The notes under the pieces: generated by a model
The model's input: the letters and a program-made list of their open reading frames with translations, nothing else
The model's database searches: none
Told to the model about the DNA's origin: nothing
Made by a program: the position numbers and the translations under genes
In this document: positions 23,194 through 34,681 of the stretch, piece by piece
Position numbering within the stretch: position 1 is the first letter of the stretch
Layout of the letters: the number at the start of each line of letters is the position of its first letter
Assembly (NCBI GenBank): GCA_026210745.1
Contig: CP110630.1
Span: 4,402,001 to 4,466,000 of the forward strand
Reading direction: 5' to 3'
DNA: 64,000 bases
From: Exobasidium rhododendri
Taxonomy: Eukaryota > Basidiomycota > Exobasidiomycetes > Exobasidiales > Exobasidiaceae

Positions 23194-24282
23194 GGAAGAT
23201 GACGATGAACGTCGATGCTCTCCTCCTGTGGATATCTTTCTCCTGTCTTGTCCGTGCTCAGCCTCACTTGTGCGTCATGAGGTGAGACAGTGCAAACGAA
23301 ACAGTGTACGGCAAGGACGGGCAAGCTGTAGAACGAGAGAGAGAGAAAAAGGGAGAGAGGATGAGAAGACCAAAAGTGTGAAATTTGGACCGGCAACCTC
23401 CCAGCGCGTGTGATGGAAGGCGGGAGCGAAATTGTATTTAAAGTGGTAGGGGCCCTTTCGTCTTAGGATAAAGTCAAACTTGCTTTGACACAGGGAGAAA
23501 TAGATCGAGACCGAGCGCTTCAAAGGGCTCCACACTGCACAATCACACTTGATTGGAATCTTTTCCTCCATCCCCTTTCTGATTACGATTGCGAGCAGTC
23601 ATATGGGCAGCGTCATTTCAATTCAGGAAAGGGGCTTCCTTTCGACAAGAACACAGATCGAGGGGCAGTCTTTTTCCCAGAAAGGACGCGACTTGTAAAT
23701 AGGGGCTACTCGCGAATTCACACGTGCCCCGCAAAACAACTTTCTAAGAGGGCGGCGGCTCAGGCTCAAGGTTCAAGTTCCGTCTCTTCAATCTTCAAGA
23801 TTCTCGGTCGGATCACGGCAAGTTGGTCTGTGCGTTGTCTGTCAGATGTACGCACTGCCGGTAAAGCTTGAGTCTGAATGTCTTTGGTTGTAAAATACCG
23901 TCTTTCTCGAAGCCATGCTAGCCCATGTCATTCGCTGAATCGGACTCATTCGCTGTATCGTACTTGTGAGGCTGATCGCAGTAGACTCACCACGCCATCT
24001 GATTCACTCCTTCCTCTTAGAGGAGCCTCTCCATCCTCTTTTGGTGAGGGAAAGGCCAAAGAGGCCTACTGTGTGTAAGATCACTACATGCATCAACAGT
24101 GCGGCGCTAAACGCGTGGCTGGAAATGGGCGCGGTCTCACACTATCACACCTCTTTACCCTTGTCGTACGTTTCAATCAAGATCCTGGCTCTTAAGCAGA
24201 ATTCTCTCTCTCTCTCTCCTCAAATTTTACCTGTTTCCTGGCTTTCCGCGCGAGGTAGCCAGGACGAAAACAACATCCATTG
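23194..24282. other. Intergenic, divergent promoter region of IQGAP and the Rab gene
   Basis: 1089 bp without a supportable gene. GA-rich (around 23333-23355) and CT-rich (24205-24218) runs flank the two starts, and a TATTTAAA lies near 23434. Open frames inside have no recognisable content. A GGTTCAAGTTCC string near 23770 resembles a tRNA B box but has no matching cloverleaf. Confidence 0.5.
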
Positions 24283-25257
24283 ATGAGCAGCTGGGATTTC
24301 TTGACGAAATATGTCATTATAGGTGAGCATCGCAGCACAGGAGAGCAGTGTGAAACACTCGGCTGAACACTTTAACACCCAAAAAGGGGACCCTGCGGTC
24401 GGCAAATCATCCCTGCTTGTCAGGCTCACCGATGATCGATTTCTGACCAATCCCGAGACGACAATCGGCGTAGAATTTGGATCTCACATAGTAGAGATAG
24501 AGGAGACGGGGGAGAGGATCAAATGTCAATGTTGGGATACAGCAGGCAGCGAGACATTTCGAAGCGTGAGTGAAGCAGCGTAAAAATGGTGTGCCTTACG
24601 TGGACTGATAAGAGATGTCCGATTTAGATTACTCGATCCTACTACCGAGGTGCGGCAGGTGCACTGCTAGTCTATAGTATCACTGATCGGTCTACATTCT
24701 TACATATTGGCGATTGGCTAAGGGATATCCGGCAACATGCAGAGGATGGGGTTAGCATCATCATGGTAGGAAATATGAGAGATCTTTGCGAGGACGAGGA
24801 GGAAGAGGCAGAACCGAGCGGTACCAAAGCAAAGATGCAGAGGAAGGTGACCACAAAGGAAGCAGAAGCATACGCTAAGCAAGAAGGGTAGGTAGCCGAG
24901 GGGTGTAAGAGTCGAAGGGAGTATGTAGTCTTCTTCCAATGCTCATCGTTCATCTACCCCCGACTCCTGCAGTATCCTCTTCGTCGAAGCCAGTGCTAAG
25001 ACAGGCGAGGTGAGTGCTACTTTCATGCTTTCGCTCTTGTCGAGATTTGTTCATCTACTATTATTACACATGATCTATCCCAGAATGTGGAAGAGGCTTT
25101 CAAGCAGACCGCACGACAGATTCATGCCAAATTCTTGGCTTCCAATACTGATTCGTCTACTCGCTCAGGGATGATGTCTGGTCCTAATCGACCAGGCGTG
25201 ATTGCGACGTCACAAGACAGTCCTACCTCGAGTCGAAAGTGTTGCGTCATCTCGTGA
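24283..25257 (+). CDS. Rab family small GTPase, Rab4/Ypt4-like, with non-canonical nucleotide-binding motifs
   Basis: Five exons (24283-24322, 24387-24565, 24628-24887, 24973-25009, 25084-25257) give 229 residues. Start MSSWDFLTKYVIIG, switch I TTIGVEFGSHIVEI, then ITRSYYRGAAGALLVYSIT and EASAKTGENVEEAF point to the Rab4 (possibly Rab2/Rab14) group. The tail CCVIS offers two cysteines and a CaaX-like ending for prenylation. Three guanine-nucleotide motifs depart from the Rab norm. The P-loop is GDPAVGKS, the switch II WDTAGQE is WDTAGSE (the catalytic Gln is Ser), and NKxD is NMRD. An acidic insertion (EDEEEEAEPSGTK) follows NMRD. Slow GTP hydrolysis and altered guanine binding are inferred. 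Exons are small, but all phases close. Confidence 0.85.
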
Positions 25258-25556
25258 GCCGACAACATGGCCTTCGCTCCCCAGTCTTTTGCTTTCTCCC
25301 TCTTCTTGCTGTACTTCACACATTGTAATTGTACCCATAGATTCAGCTGCAACATCTCACATGTGTCACATAATGGCGATCAGTTGACCTCCATCGATGA
25401 GGGTTTATTGGCGGCGTCAGAAGTGTTGCATTCAAGACGCCACACGTGACCATACTCTAAATGCCCAAGGGCGCGACTTCTCTTCCAAAAAAGCGCTTGT
25501 TCTTCTCTCTTCTTTTGCGCTGCCCTCGTCGTTCACTACTAGCAAAGATCAGCATC

Positions 25557-27396
25557 ATGTCGGGCCAACAACCGGTTTTCGTGATGAATGCAGGCCCAGA
25601 GAGGCAGCATGGACGCAAAGCTCAGATCTCTAACATTTCCGCGGCCAAGGTGCGCTGCTGTGTGGCAGGATCGAAATGTGATGTGATTGAAAGCGCTGAC
25701 TTCTGATCCTTACTTTGCACACTGCTGTAGACTGTCGCAGATGTGATCAGGACTTGCTTGGGTCCAAAAGCTATGCTCAAGATGATACTAGATCCAATGG
25801 GAGGGATTCTTCTCACTAACGATGGGAATGCTATCTTGAGAGAGATCGAGGTCGGACATCCTGCCGCAAAGAGTATGATTGAATTGAGTAGGACGCAGGA
25901 TGAGGAGGTCGGCGACGGAACGACTAGTGTCATTATCCTAGGTGAGTGTTCGATCCCATCGGCAGTCGTACCAATGGAGAGTTGGCCGCTTACGTACTCG
26001 GCATAATTTTCCAGCCGGCGAGATACTAGCGCATTCATTACCTCTCCTGGAACGAAACATTCACCCTGTCGTCATTATTTCCGCATACAAGAAAGCCCTC
26101 GCAGAAGCACTTGCAATTATTGATCGCATTTCCATTCCAGTCGACGTCAACAATGAGGAGGAAATGCTTGCTCTCATCAAGACATCTATTGGAACCAAAT
26201 TTGTGTCGAGATGGTCGACACAAATGTGTAAATTAGCCTTGAAAGCTGTGCGAACAGTGGCTACAGCAGAGCAAGGAAGTGGGTCCCAAGAGAATAAAAC
26301 GGTCGACTTGAAGCGATACGCCCGAGTGGAGAAAGTTCCCGGTGGTGAAATCGAAAGCAGCAAAGTATTGGACGGAGTCATGCTGGCAAAGGATGTTACT
26401 CATCCCAAGATGAGGAGAAGGATTGAGAATCCACGAATTCTATTGCTAGATTGTCCACTAGAGTACAAGAAGGGCGAATCACAGACAAACATTGAGATTA
26501 CGAAGGAGGAAGATTGGAATCGTATCTTGGAGATTGAGGAGGAACAGATCAAACTTATTTGCGACACCATCATCAAGTTCAAGCCGGATTTGGTCTTTAC
26601 CGAAAAGGGCGTTTCTGATCTGGCTCAACACTTTCTCCTCAAACAAAATATCACCGCCATCCGACGAGTTCGAAAGTCTGACAACAACCGAATCGCCAGA
26701 GCGACAGGAGCCACGATTGTCAATCGAGTGGAAGACTTGCGCGATGCAGACATTGGCACTCGATGCGGCTTGTTCCACATCGAGAAGCTGGGAGATGAGT
26801 ACTTTACCTTTTTGGAGCAATGCAAAGATCCAAAGGCATGCACGATCTTGCTCCGAGGTCCAAGCAAGGACATTTTGAATGAGATCGATCGAAATTTGGC
26901 CGACGCCATGTCTGTAGCAAGGAGCGTCGTCTTCTATCCCACTTTGGCACCCGGAGGAGGCGCCACAGAGATGGCCATTTCGACGGGACTGTACGAGTAC
27001 GCTAGAAGCATTGAAGGCATCGAAGTCGGCCCTATCAAAGCGGTAGCTGAAGCCATGGAAGTGATTCCAAGAACCTTGATTCAGAATTGCGGTGGCAACT
27101 CAATTAAGACATTGACAGCCTTACGGGCAAAGCATGCCAACGGAGAACACAGCTGGGGAGTGGACGGAAATAGCGGGCAGATTGTAGAGATGAAGGAGTA
27201 CGGTCTGTATGAAAGTGCAGCTGTACGGATTCAGACACTCAAGACCGCGATTGAATCTGCTTCGTTGCTTCTTCGTGTCGATGACGTAGTGTCGGCAAGA
27301 CGATCAAGACAGCCAGGTGGTGGTAGCGGGAACGGAGGACAGCCACAGATGGCGCCTCAAGGAGGTGAAGATCAAGGCGAAATGCCGGAAATGTGA
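25557..27396 (+). CDS. CCT3: Chaperonin TCP-1 (CCT/TRiC) subunit gamma
   Basis: Three exons (25557-25649, 25731-25941, 26015-27396) give 561 residues. [38 protein letters not shown], the ATP-binding/hydrolysis loop [11 protein letters not shown], and [17 protein letters not shown] are CCT signatures, and the overall pattern is that of the gamma subunit. The C-terminus is a Gly/Gln-rich tail of about 30 residues that would project into the folding cavity. It is one of eight subunits of the cytosolic chaperonin that folds actin and tubulin. It lies 299 bp downstream of the Rab gene on the same strand. Confidence 0.95.
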
Positions 27397-27922
27397 TGCG
27401 AAAAGAGAGGTATCCGCTGTTTCCCAACCCCTTGTAGCTTTAGAGTAATGCATACATTGTTCTCTCATCAATTCGAATCGAAGAAGTCGAGACCATGGAG
27501 TGCGGCTCAGGCAAAGGGTTGTAGTGGTGGACGTGGTGCATTGACGGCAGGATATGGCAGATCGATCAGTGACGTTGATGAGTTAAGTGTCGTTCAGAAT
27601 GGTCATACAGCACGGGAGAAAGACATGACATAGAAAGGAAGGTGCCGCTAGATGAAGCAAGTATACATTTAGGACTCCTTCGAGGAGATGTCGCTACACA
27701 GACGGTGACGTTCATGGGGGATGGGGAAGCGTGGGAAAGATGAGGACAGAGAAGAGAGAGTAGTGTGGGCGAGATGAGTGTAGGGAGAATGAAGGTATCG
27801 CGCTGGTATCGTGTTGGTATAGCTGTGACAAGGTGACTTTGAATTGGTGAATAAGAATGAGAGTGGGAAGAAGTCGTTCTCCTCACTATAAGTATAAAGG
27901 GAAAGTTGAGGAGTGGAAGGGA
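27397..27922. other. Intergenic, convergent 3' regions
   Basis: 526 bp between the stops of CCT3 (plus) and the TBC protein (minus). It should hold both 3' UTRs. Antisense open frames across 27566-28316 are low-complexity shadows. No gene was seen. Confidence 0.5.
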
Positions 27923-30900
27923 TTAGCCATGCTTGGGAGCAGGTGCTGAAGTCGATCGAGAAACGGAGGCGCCTTCGGTGATGTTGCCGCGACCTCTTGT
28001 CTGGTTGAACGTCATCCTGACCACCTTGGAAGCCTGTCTCGAGAGCTTTCGCATCTCTCCGTCCTTCAACTTCACACTCAGAGCACAAGGGATGACGTTT
28101 TCCGGTGTCAGTAGATGCTGCGGTGGATGAAGTAGTAGTCGAAGTGCCTCCCCTCCTTCTGGGCATATCCGTCTGTCCATCAAGGGATCGCGAATGATTC
28201 GAATGATACCCAACGCCGTCTGCAAGATCCAGTGGGGACCTTCGAACAAGAATAGATCCCATGTTCGCAAGAGGGTCTGCCAAGGAATGACTCTGGTAAA
28301 GAGCGGGAGGAACCAATTAGGAGTAAAGTTGATCGGTTCGATGTTCAGCTCTGTAAGTCTGGTAGCCAGATCAGAGTCCATGCTTTGGAGCAGTTGACCA
28401 AAGACGATTCCATCGACATGGAGTTGCTTCATATCATCAGTGTAATACCCCTCCATGTGAACGTCTCGAAGTAGAGCGCACAACATCCAGAAGGCATCTT
28501 CGGCAGGCATCTGAATCAGGAGAAAACCTGCAATCAGACTCATGCCTTGCGTGTACCCTACGATGGGATTGTAATGCACGTAAGCCTTGAGGATCGCCTC
28601 CAGGTCTGCCCTTCCAGTGCTTGATTCCCCCATAAAGAGTCGATGGTCCGGAAATGCTCGATCCAGATCTTTGTCAATGGCATCGTAGGCAAGTTCCTTT
28701 CCCTTTTTACCCTTGGCGTTCTGACTAGTCTTGCAGAGTTCTTCAAAGAGACCTGCTCGCCTTCGAATGTAGCTGTTAGCCAGATAAGGCCAGACCTTTG
28801 CTCGCATAGACTGAGGAATACCGCCTTGCACCATCTTCTTCACCTTCCGACTCCTCTTAGCTCCAACCAGATCATTCTCGGCTAGAAGCTGATTCCACTT
28901 TTGTACCTCTTCTGGGTTTTCCTTCGGTTCAGGAATGGAGAAGCCACTTCCGACGACGAAGCCCATCTTATCAAAGCTGACAGTGGCCGGATTTACACCT
29001 CGAAATCCTTGAAACGAACCGGCGTTCGAAAGCACTCGTGGTCCTGGAGGGAGCCCAACCGGCATGCTTGCTCCTATGGGTGATCGTGGAGGTCCCGCCG
29101 GTGATGTCGAAAAGGGGCCAGGCGAGATGCCGGTTGGTGAGGGTACGGTGAGGGGATTTGGGGAACGATTTGTTGGTGAAGGCGCAGAGAGTGGACTGAC
29201 ACTACGAGAAGATCCAGTCGGAGTCGAAAGGCCTCCATTGTTGGCATAAGCAGGAGAAGGTGCCACTAGACCAAGGAGACCACCATGAAGCCCTGGCTGA
29301 GGATTACTAGGATTCTTTTTCAACTGACCACTTCCCACTCTATTTGGAGGATCTTTCGAGGAAGAGGTGCGATCGGACGACGATCGAAAAGGTCGAGCAG
29401 TGGGTGAATTGCGACCGATTGTGCTCTCACTACTAGCCATGGCTCGATCCGGCGATGTCAAGGATTCAGAGATGGGAGCGTTCACATACGGCACCTGAGA
29501 AAGATTGTTTGCAGGCTGAACGTCTACGTGTAAGCCGCTCGGAGGAGCAGACGTCTTTGTCGCTGCTGCTGCTGCGGCTGCGGCCGCCTCTTGCATTCTT
29601 CTGGCGTAGATGTTCTTCCCAAGCGGAGATGGTTGAGTGGAGAAAGGTGAGGAGGCGGCATTTGGCGTGATTGGTGATCGCGGCATGGAGGGACTAGCAT
29701 CAGAAGAGGCATTGGAAACGGAGCCGCCAAGACCGTAAGCAGTTGCGCCGCTTTCAATGGCCACAATCGGCGGCACATTCGGGCGAGATGCGTACCTCGA
29801 AGCATTCACCGGAGCTTGATTCCCCATCGAGGGTCTCCTCTTCGGATCAAAAGTACCGAAATGAGAGGTCGAGCTGCCATCGATCGTAGGAGATGAAACG
29901 ACCGGTGATGAAAGGGGTGTATGAGCAGGTGAAGTACCACCTGCTGCACTTCCTTCCACTTTCCGTCGCAGATTGGTCGAAAGCGGCGGCGGAGGAGCAG
30001 GTGCAGCTGTTGGCCGTCGTCCCGATTGCGATCGTAGTGTGGCTGAGGTCTGATTCTTGAGGAACGAATGGCTCTCCTCTTCTGCTATTCCCACGCCCAG
30101 TCCCACTCCAGCCCCTCCTCGAATCGGTAAAGCTTGCATGTGTGGTGAATTGGAATGACTTCGAACACTCAATGATTCGCTCGATTTGCTAGACTGGATA
30201 CGTTTGTTGTTGCGATGAGCAAAGTCGAAGTTAGGAAAAGCAACGCTATCTCTGCCGTAAACGTCGTAGATACTAAAGGTCTGATCTCTGCGTTGAGCGT
30301 CTTCGTCAGATTCGGAAGTGGTCGTCGTAGAGGTTGCGATGGAAGATTGATTCGAGGTGTGACCGTTGCCCGGACCTCTGATGCGTGGAGTGGGGTAGTT
30401 GTAAGTGGTCTCGCTTGTTCCTGTACCGTCTGTCTTGCCTTTCAGAGGCTGACGAGCATGTATAGGCGATTCAGCAGATGAAATTGGTGAAGGTGGCAGG
30501 TTGTTCGTGCCATCAAGGTGACTCAAGTTGCTCATTTTCTGCTTCAATAGCTCTGAGCCTCCTACCTGCGTTGCATTGGTCTCGTGCGTGTAGTCGGTAG
30601 AGGCGACTCGACTGCTCTTGGCGCTTGACAGACTGCTTCGAGCCCACGGCAGTTGCGTATCTGAGTCTTCTGAGTCGGAGTCAACTGGTTTCTTTGCTCC
30701 CCTCTGGTGACTTTCGTCGGAAAGAGGAGGAGTAGTGACGCCGAGGCCATTGATCTTCTGAGGCTTTGGCTTCTCGATTGCGGATAACTTTATAGGCGGC
30801 GCAGTACTACCATTACTTTTCTCGTTGGCAATCCGGCTACTCGATCTTCTACTTCCATTTTCACCAGACCTTTGTCCGCTCGTCGAGTATGCATCCAGCA

Positions 30901-31451
30901 AAACATCGTCCTCTTCTCCGTCTGAGTCGATTGCAGTGACAGGAATGCCCAATGGTACTTGGGAGACATGCATCGTGGCAGCTTCTGACTTGCTCATTGG
31001 TTGCGTTGTTGAGTCCCGAATGCTGCCCACTCCGCTTCGACGCATCAGGACGGGCTTCTTGAGCTTTCCGTGCAGCTGAACATGCGAGCCTTTGAAACGA
31101 CCGACAACGCCCTCACAGTAGCCCTGGTATCATGCAATCAATGTAAAGATGGAATGTGAAGATGGTGAGAAGGCAAGTCCCCCTTCAAACTAAGAACGCT
31201 GCCACCCCAAAGACACTCACAAGAAACCAAGAATCAGCGTCGCTGACGCTCCTTCGATTGCCGTTGCTACTACTTCCAGCGGCATCGTTGCCATCTTCGT
31301 CCAGCCTTCGAAGGACGACAATCTTCTCGCCAGTCATAAACATCAAGTCCTCCAACTCTGTTGCTGGGTTGTCGATGAGTGCTGTACACGTACCAATCCC
31401 ACCCTTCTGCAGGGCAAACCTGGTCCAGGCATTCAGAGTATGTGCGTCCAT
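27923..31451 (-). CDS. SH3-TBC domain protein, candidate Rab GTPase-activating protein
   Basis: Two exons (31451-31221 and 31123-27923) encode 1143 residues. An SH3 domain at about 20-100 is split by the intron: CTALIDNPATELEDLMFMTG in exon 1, then after ADSWFL exon 2 supplies GYCEGVVGRFKGSHVQLHG. Residues 105-830 are Ser/Pro-rich and disordered, with polyalanine. The TBC domain occupies about 840-1085. It has both catalytic fingers: Arg in AIDKDLDRAFPDH (I-x-x-D-x-x-R) and Gln in YTQGM (Y-x-Q), so it should be an active RabGAP. The target Rab is unknown. A Rab with odd catalytic residues lies about 2.7 kb away, but no functional link is shown. An SH3 ahead of a TBC is an uncommon order; without exon 1 the SH3 domain is lost. 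Confidence 0.9.
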
Positions 31452-32655
31452 TCTCTAACAGTAGTCTAAAAGTCAAGCAGAAAGGACCGGTAGAGAACGA
31501 AGTAGATGTGAGACTCCTAAAATCTGAAGTCCCTGCCTGTGTAGTAGGTCGACAGATGTGCTCCTTCTCAGATGGTCCTATGCGGGAGAACTGACAGTGG
31601 CCTCCGCGATAGACTTGTACGACGAGACGCACTGGCTACTACACTACGACGTTCGTGCCGAGATAAGCGCACAAGGGGGCGAAACTTAAGCGAGTGTGGT
31701 GGTGGTGAGGATGATGTTGATGATACTTCAAGAGAATTCTCGCTTCTCTCCCGTTGCTTAAGCTCTCTTGACAGGAGCCCCTGGACGCTGAAAGAGTGAG
31801 TAAGAAGGGGGGTGCCGAGAGGCGCGAAGTCGAAGGCTGTATACAATGCAGCAGACGAGCGCTTGGGGAACAATGTCAAGTAAGGAAAGTAAGGAAGAAG
31901 GGGAAGAGTTCGGAGTAGTCGGATGTACTACGGCACGACTCGAAGGTAAGAAGAGAGGTGACGCCGGTATCGGTAGCCACCAGGGATGACTTTCGCTACT
32001 ATTACCGTGCACTTCCTATTCCTTGGGCAGAGTAAATAAATACATATCTTCGATTTTTCCTTTTCCAGCATATTGATAATTAGATGGCGAAATAGATCAT
32101 TGTGCAAGAGGGAAGAATATACTTCCAGGCTTAAATTGATAGTGTTTATCGTGCAAGGGCCGGAGGGTCGATTAAAAACAGAACAATAGAACTTCAGCAG
32201 AAAGAAATGTTCCAAATTAATTTTAGGAACAAGATAGCTAACAGTACTTTAAATTCCCAGGCGCGTCTTACCCCCCCCCCCCCGGCTCCCTTGGGTCCTA
32301 AGTGGATAGAGAAGTCTAAAAGTCACCTTTGGTTAAATTGCGTTTTGCTACAGACGCCGCAAGTGTGCCAACAGCAAGCACTAAGCAGTGTTATTTGAGT
32401 TTCGAGACGCGTCTTGGTGACGAGAGGTAGAGGAAAAAATGTAGCAATCACTGGAATGTAGGAGAATTCTAGTGGAAATACCGCACAATCCAAGTCCTAC
32501 ATTTGCCTCGCCTGCAAATAGCCGGATCGCGTTGCAGGCGCCAAAAAGATTCTTTGATATGCACTGAGCGCGTTCGAGCAGGACGAGGGACCGCATCGCA
32601 AAAGGGGGGGGTCCTTTGTGGAACTCAGTCAGACATGCATCCTTCTACCATCGGT
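31452..32655. other. Long intergenic region upstream of the SH3-TBC gene
   Basis: 1204 bp between the TBC gene start and the stop of the F-box gene (both minus). The part near 32020-32260 is markedly AT-rich and ends at a 14-nt C run (32271-32284). Open frames inside are short and lack recognisable content. It should include the TBC promoter and the F-box 3' UTR. No RNA gene or transposon end was identified. Confidence 0.5.
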
Positions 32656-34311
32656 TTAGGCTCCTAGGGAAGGAGACGGCGGCCAGCGCGTATGATCGAT
32701 GATCATTTCTCCGTGTCGATAGTACGCTTTGACGTCTTTCTGTTCGTGTGAATTCATGCTCGGCGAGAAGTCGGGAGGAAGAGGTCGCAAATCTACCTGC
32801 CAGAAGACTGTGTCCGTCACTCCGAACAAACGATCAAATTGACTTGCGAGGGAGTATGTGGGCGAGTGACTTGAACTTGCAGCAAACATCGACCAGTTCT
32901 CCACACCTGTCTCACGAGTAGATGCGGTAGTAGGAGAAGAGACCTGAAAAAATTTGCAGACGCCGTGTCGAGCCGTGCCTGTTGCTACCATTTGCCCGTT
33001 ACTGCCGACGTCAGTGGAGAGACAGTAGACGGCACTAGGTTCAAAGCGATCGCAATACTGGCGACAAGGCAACAACGAAGACATCTCCATCGGTTTGCAC
33101 AAGGCCAGCTCCGCGTCGTATTGTCGAAGTGTGCCATCGTAACATCCTGCAAGCAAGTACCTCTTACCTGCGACTGTCTTGCTCTTCAAGGCGTACGCTG
33201 AAGTGCCTTTCATACTGGCTCCTGTCCACAGTCGGATCCCTTCGCCTGGCTTGTGTGTTTGGTGATGAAGTGGAAACAGTGTGATCGGTGAGGGTCCATT
33301 GGTACCAACGGCCAACCACTCGGATCCTTCCACCCAGATGCTCCAAGGTCTACCGTCTATATTCCAGTGCTCGACAATGTCGATTTTCAATCTCTTCCCT
33401 TGTATGCTGTATCGGAACAAAGCAATGCTCCCATTCTTCCCACCCACTGTCAACAGTTGAGAAGAAGGAGATGCATCCATCGACTGGATGCTGGTCGAGC
33501 ATGTCGCATCTCTCCAGATCCACAACAGGTTAATCAGCACGCTTCCTCCACCAACTCCTCCCCCTCCTTTTCCGCTGCCTTTTGGTCGGCCTTTCTGATC
33601 GACGCTGGTCACTTTGATGATCTCTACTAAGCCATTCAGCCTTCCAATTGCGACATGTTGACCTTCTCGATCCAGTTGAGTACACGCGCATATATCCCAC
33701 AAGGCCGTTGATCCAACTCGGCCATCTCCCTCGTCATTGTTGCTACTACTCTTTTTGTCAAGTCCAGCCGGGTTGCTGAGGTAGAATAGCTCAGCTTGCT
33801 CCAAAAGCACAGAACCTTTTCTATTCAAGACTTCCCTTGTCCATACGCGCATTTCACTTCCGGTGAAAAGGTACAAACCAAACGAAGAAAGAAGCAACAG
33901 AGGCTGAGGTGGATGTCTTTCCCCAACTTTTCTGCCATTGTTTCTCTTTATGATCTTCTCAAACGGCAAAGGAGACTGATAAGATCGAAATGTCTTCGTC
34001 TGCCAGCTATGATCTACTTGCACGTAGTATTTGTAAGGCGGTACTACCCCATTGGCACCGTTCCTAGTGCTAGGAAGTACTCCATCTTTCTGAACGCTGA
34101 CACCCTTTGCGACACACCACGCCTTCCATCCATACTCTTCGACAAAGTTGTAGATGTATCGATCAGCCTGACTCCACCTGGTGAGTGAGAGGACGTCGAG
34201 ATGGGAAGCGATGCACAGTAGCACATCGATATTCAAGTGCACGAAAGCACTGACGCTGCTGTGTGTTGAAGGAGTATGATCGTCGTCGTGTCTGGTCGTG
34301 GTCGTGGTCAT
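32656..34311 (-). CDS. F-box protein with WD-like beta-propeller (FBXW4-like)
   Basis: Single exon, 551 residues, starting MTTTTTRHDDDHTPS. An F-box-like helix set lies at about 22-62 (LNIDVLLCIASHLDVLSLTRWSQ is its core, read here as LNIDVLLCIASHLDV then LSLTRWSQ). The remainder shows repeated beta-strand blocks ending in typical WD-propeller phrases, such as VAIGRLNGLVEIIKV, LLTVGGKNGSIALFRY, LAVGTNGPSPITLF and LLAGCYDGTLRQYD, arranged much like FBXW4. Such proteins act as substrate receptors for SCF ubiquitin ligases. The substrate is unknown. A Gly-rich insertion (GSGKGGGGVGGGS) lies near residue 250. Confidence 0.8.
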   Translation of the reverse strand: MTTTTTRHDDDHTPSTHSSVSAFVHLNIDVLLCIASHLDVLSLTRWSQADRYIYNFVEEYGWKAWCVAKGVSVQKDGVLPSTRNGANGVVPPYKYYVQVDHSWQTKTFRSYQSPLPFEKIIKRNNGRKVGERHPPQPLLLLSSFGLYLFTGSEMRVWTREVLNRKGSVLLEQAELFYLSNPAGLDKKSSSNNDEGDGRVGSTALWDICACTQLDREGQHVAIGRLNGLVEIIKVTSVDQKGRPKGSGKGGGGVGGGSVLINLLWIWRDATCSTSIQSMDASPSSQLLTVGGKNGSIALFRYSIQGKRLKIDIVEHWNIDGRPWSIWVEGSEWLAVGTNGPSPITLFPLHHQTHKPGEGIRLWTGASMKGTSAYALKSKTVAGKRYLLAGCYDGTLRQYDAELALCKPMEMSSLLPCRQYCDRFEPSAVYCLSTDVGSNGQMVATGTARHGVCKFFQVSSPTTASTRETGVENWSMFAASSSHSPTYSLASQFDRLFGVTDTVFWQVDLRPLPPDFSPSMNSHEQKDVKAYYRHGEMIIDHTRWPPSPSLGA

Positions 34312-34681
34312 CTTCCGGCTAAGCCAGGGAAGATTTTCCCCCAGGTCCCTGCCTTACTCCAGCTCAACGGCAGCAACAAGCGGCGGCCGGTCAGCCAGGA
34401 CCGCGTCCTTGCCTGCTCCAAGGGTCTCTCGACGTCGGAGGCAATGTAATGTTGGGGGAGATGAGGGTAGCGGCACGTAGAACGAAGTCTAGAGCGAGAG
34501 ATCGACGAGCTCATAATCTACATACAGTATGCTCGTTTTGTAATTTTCAATTTGATCAGCACAAGTAAGGAATCCAAAAAATAAAAATTGAGTCAGGATT
34601 ATACACGGTAACAAAATTATAACACATTGAGTGAGATAGGCACTTGGGGGAAGGGGAAGGGGGGGGGGGTGGTGAAAGGTT
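34312..34681. other. Intergenic, tandem on minus strand
   Basis: 370 bp between the F-box gene start and the DUF1765 gene stop. It includes an AT-rich patch (34540-34630), which may hold the DUF1765 polyadenylation region, and an 11-nt G run at 34659-34669. Confidence 0.5.

Noticed and set aside
23755-23790. tRNA-like B-box string GGTTCAAGTTCC
   Set aside because: The spacing is wrong by one base, and no A box or acceptor stem could be paired around it.
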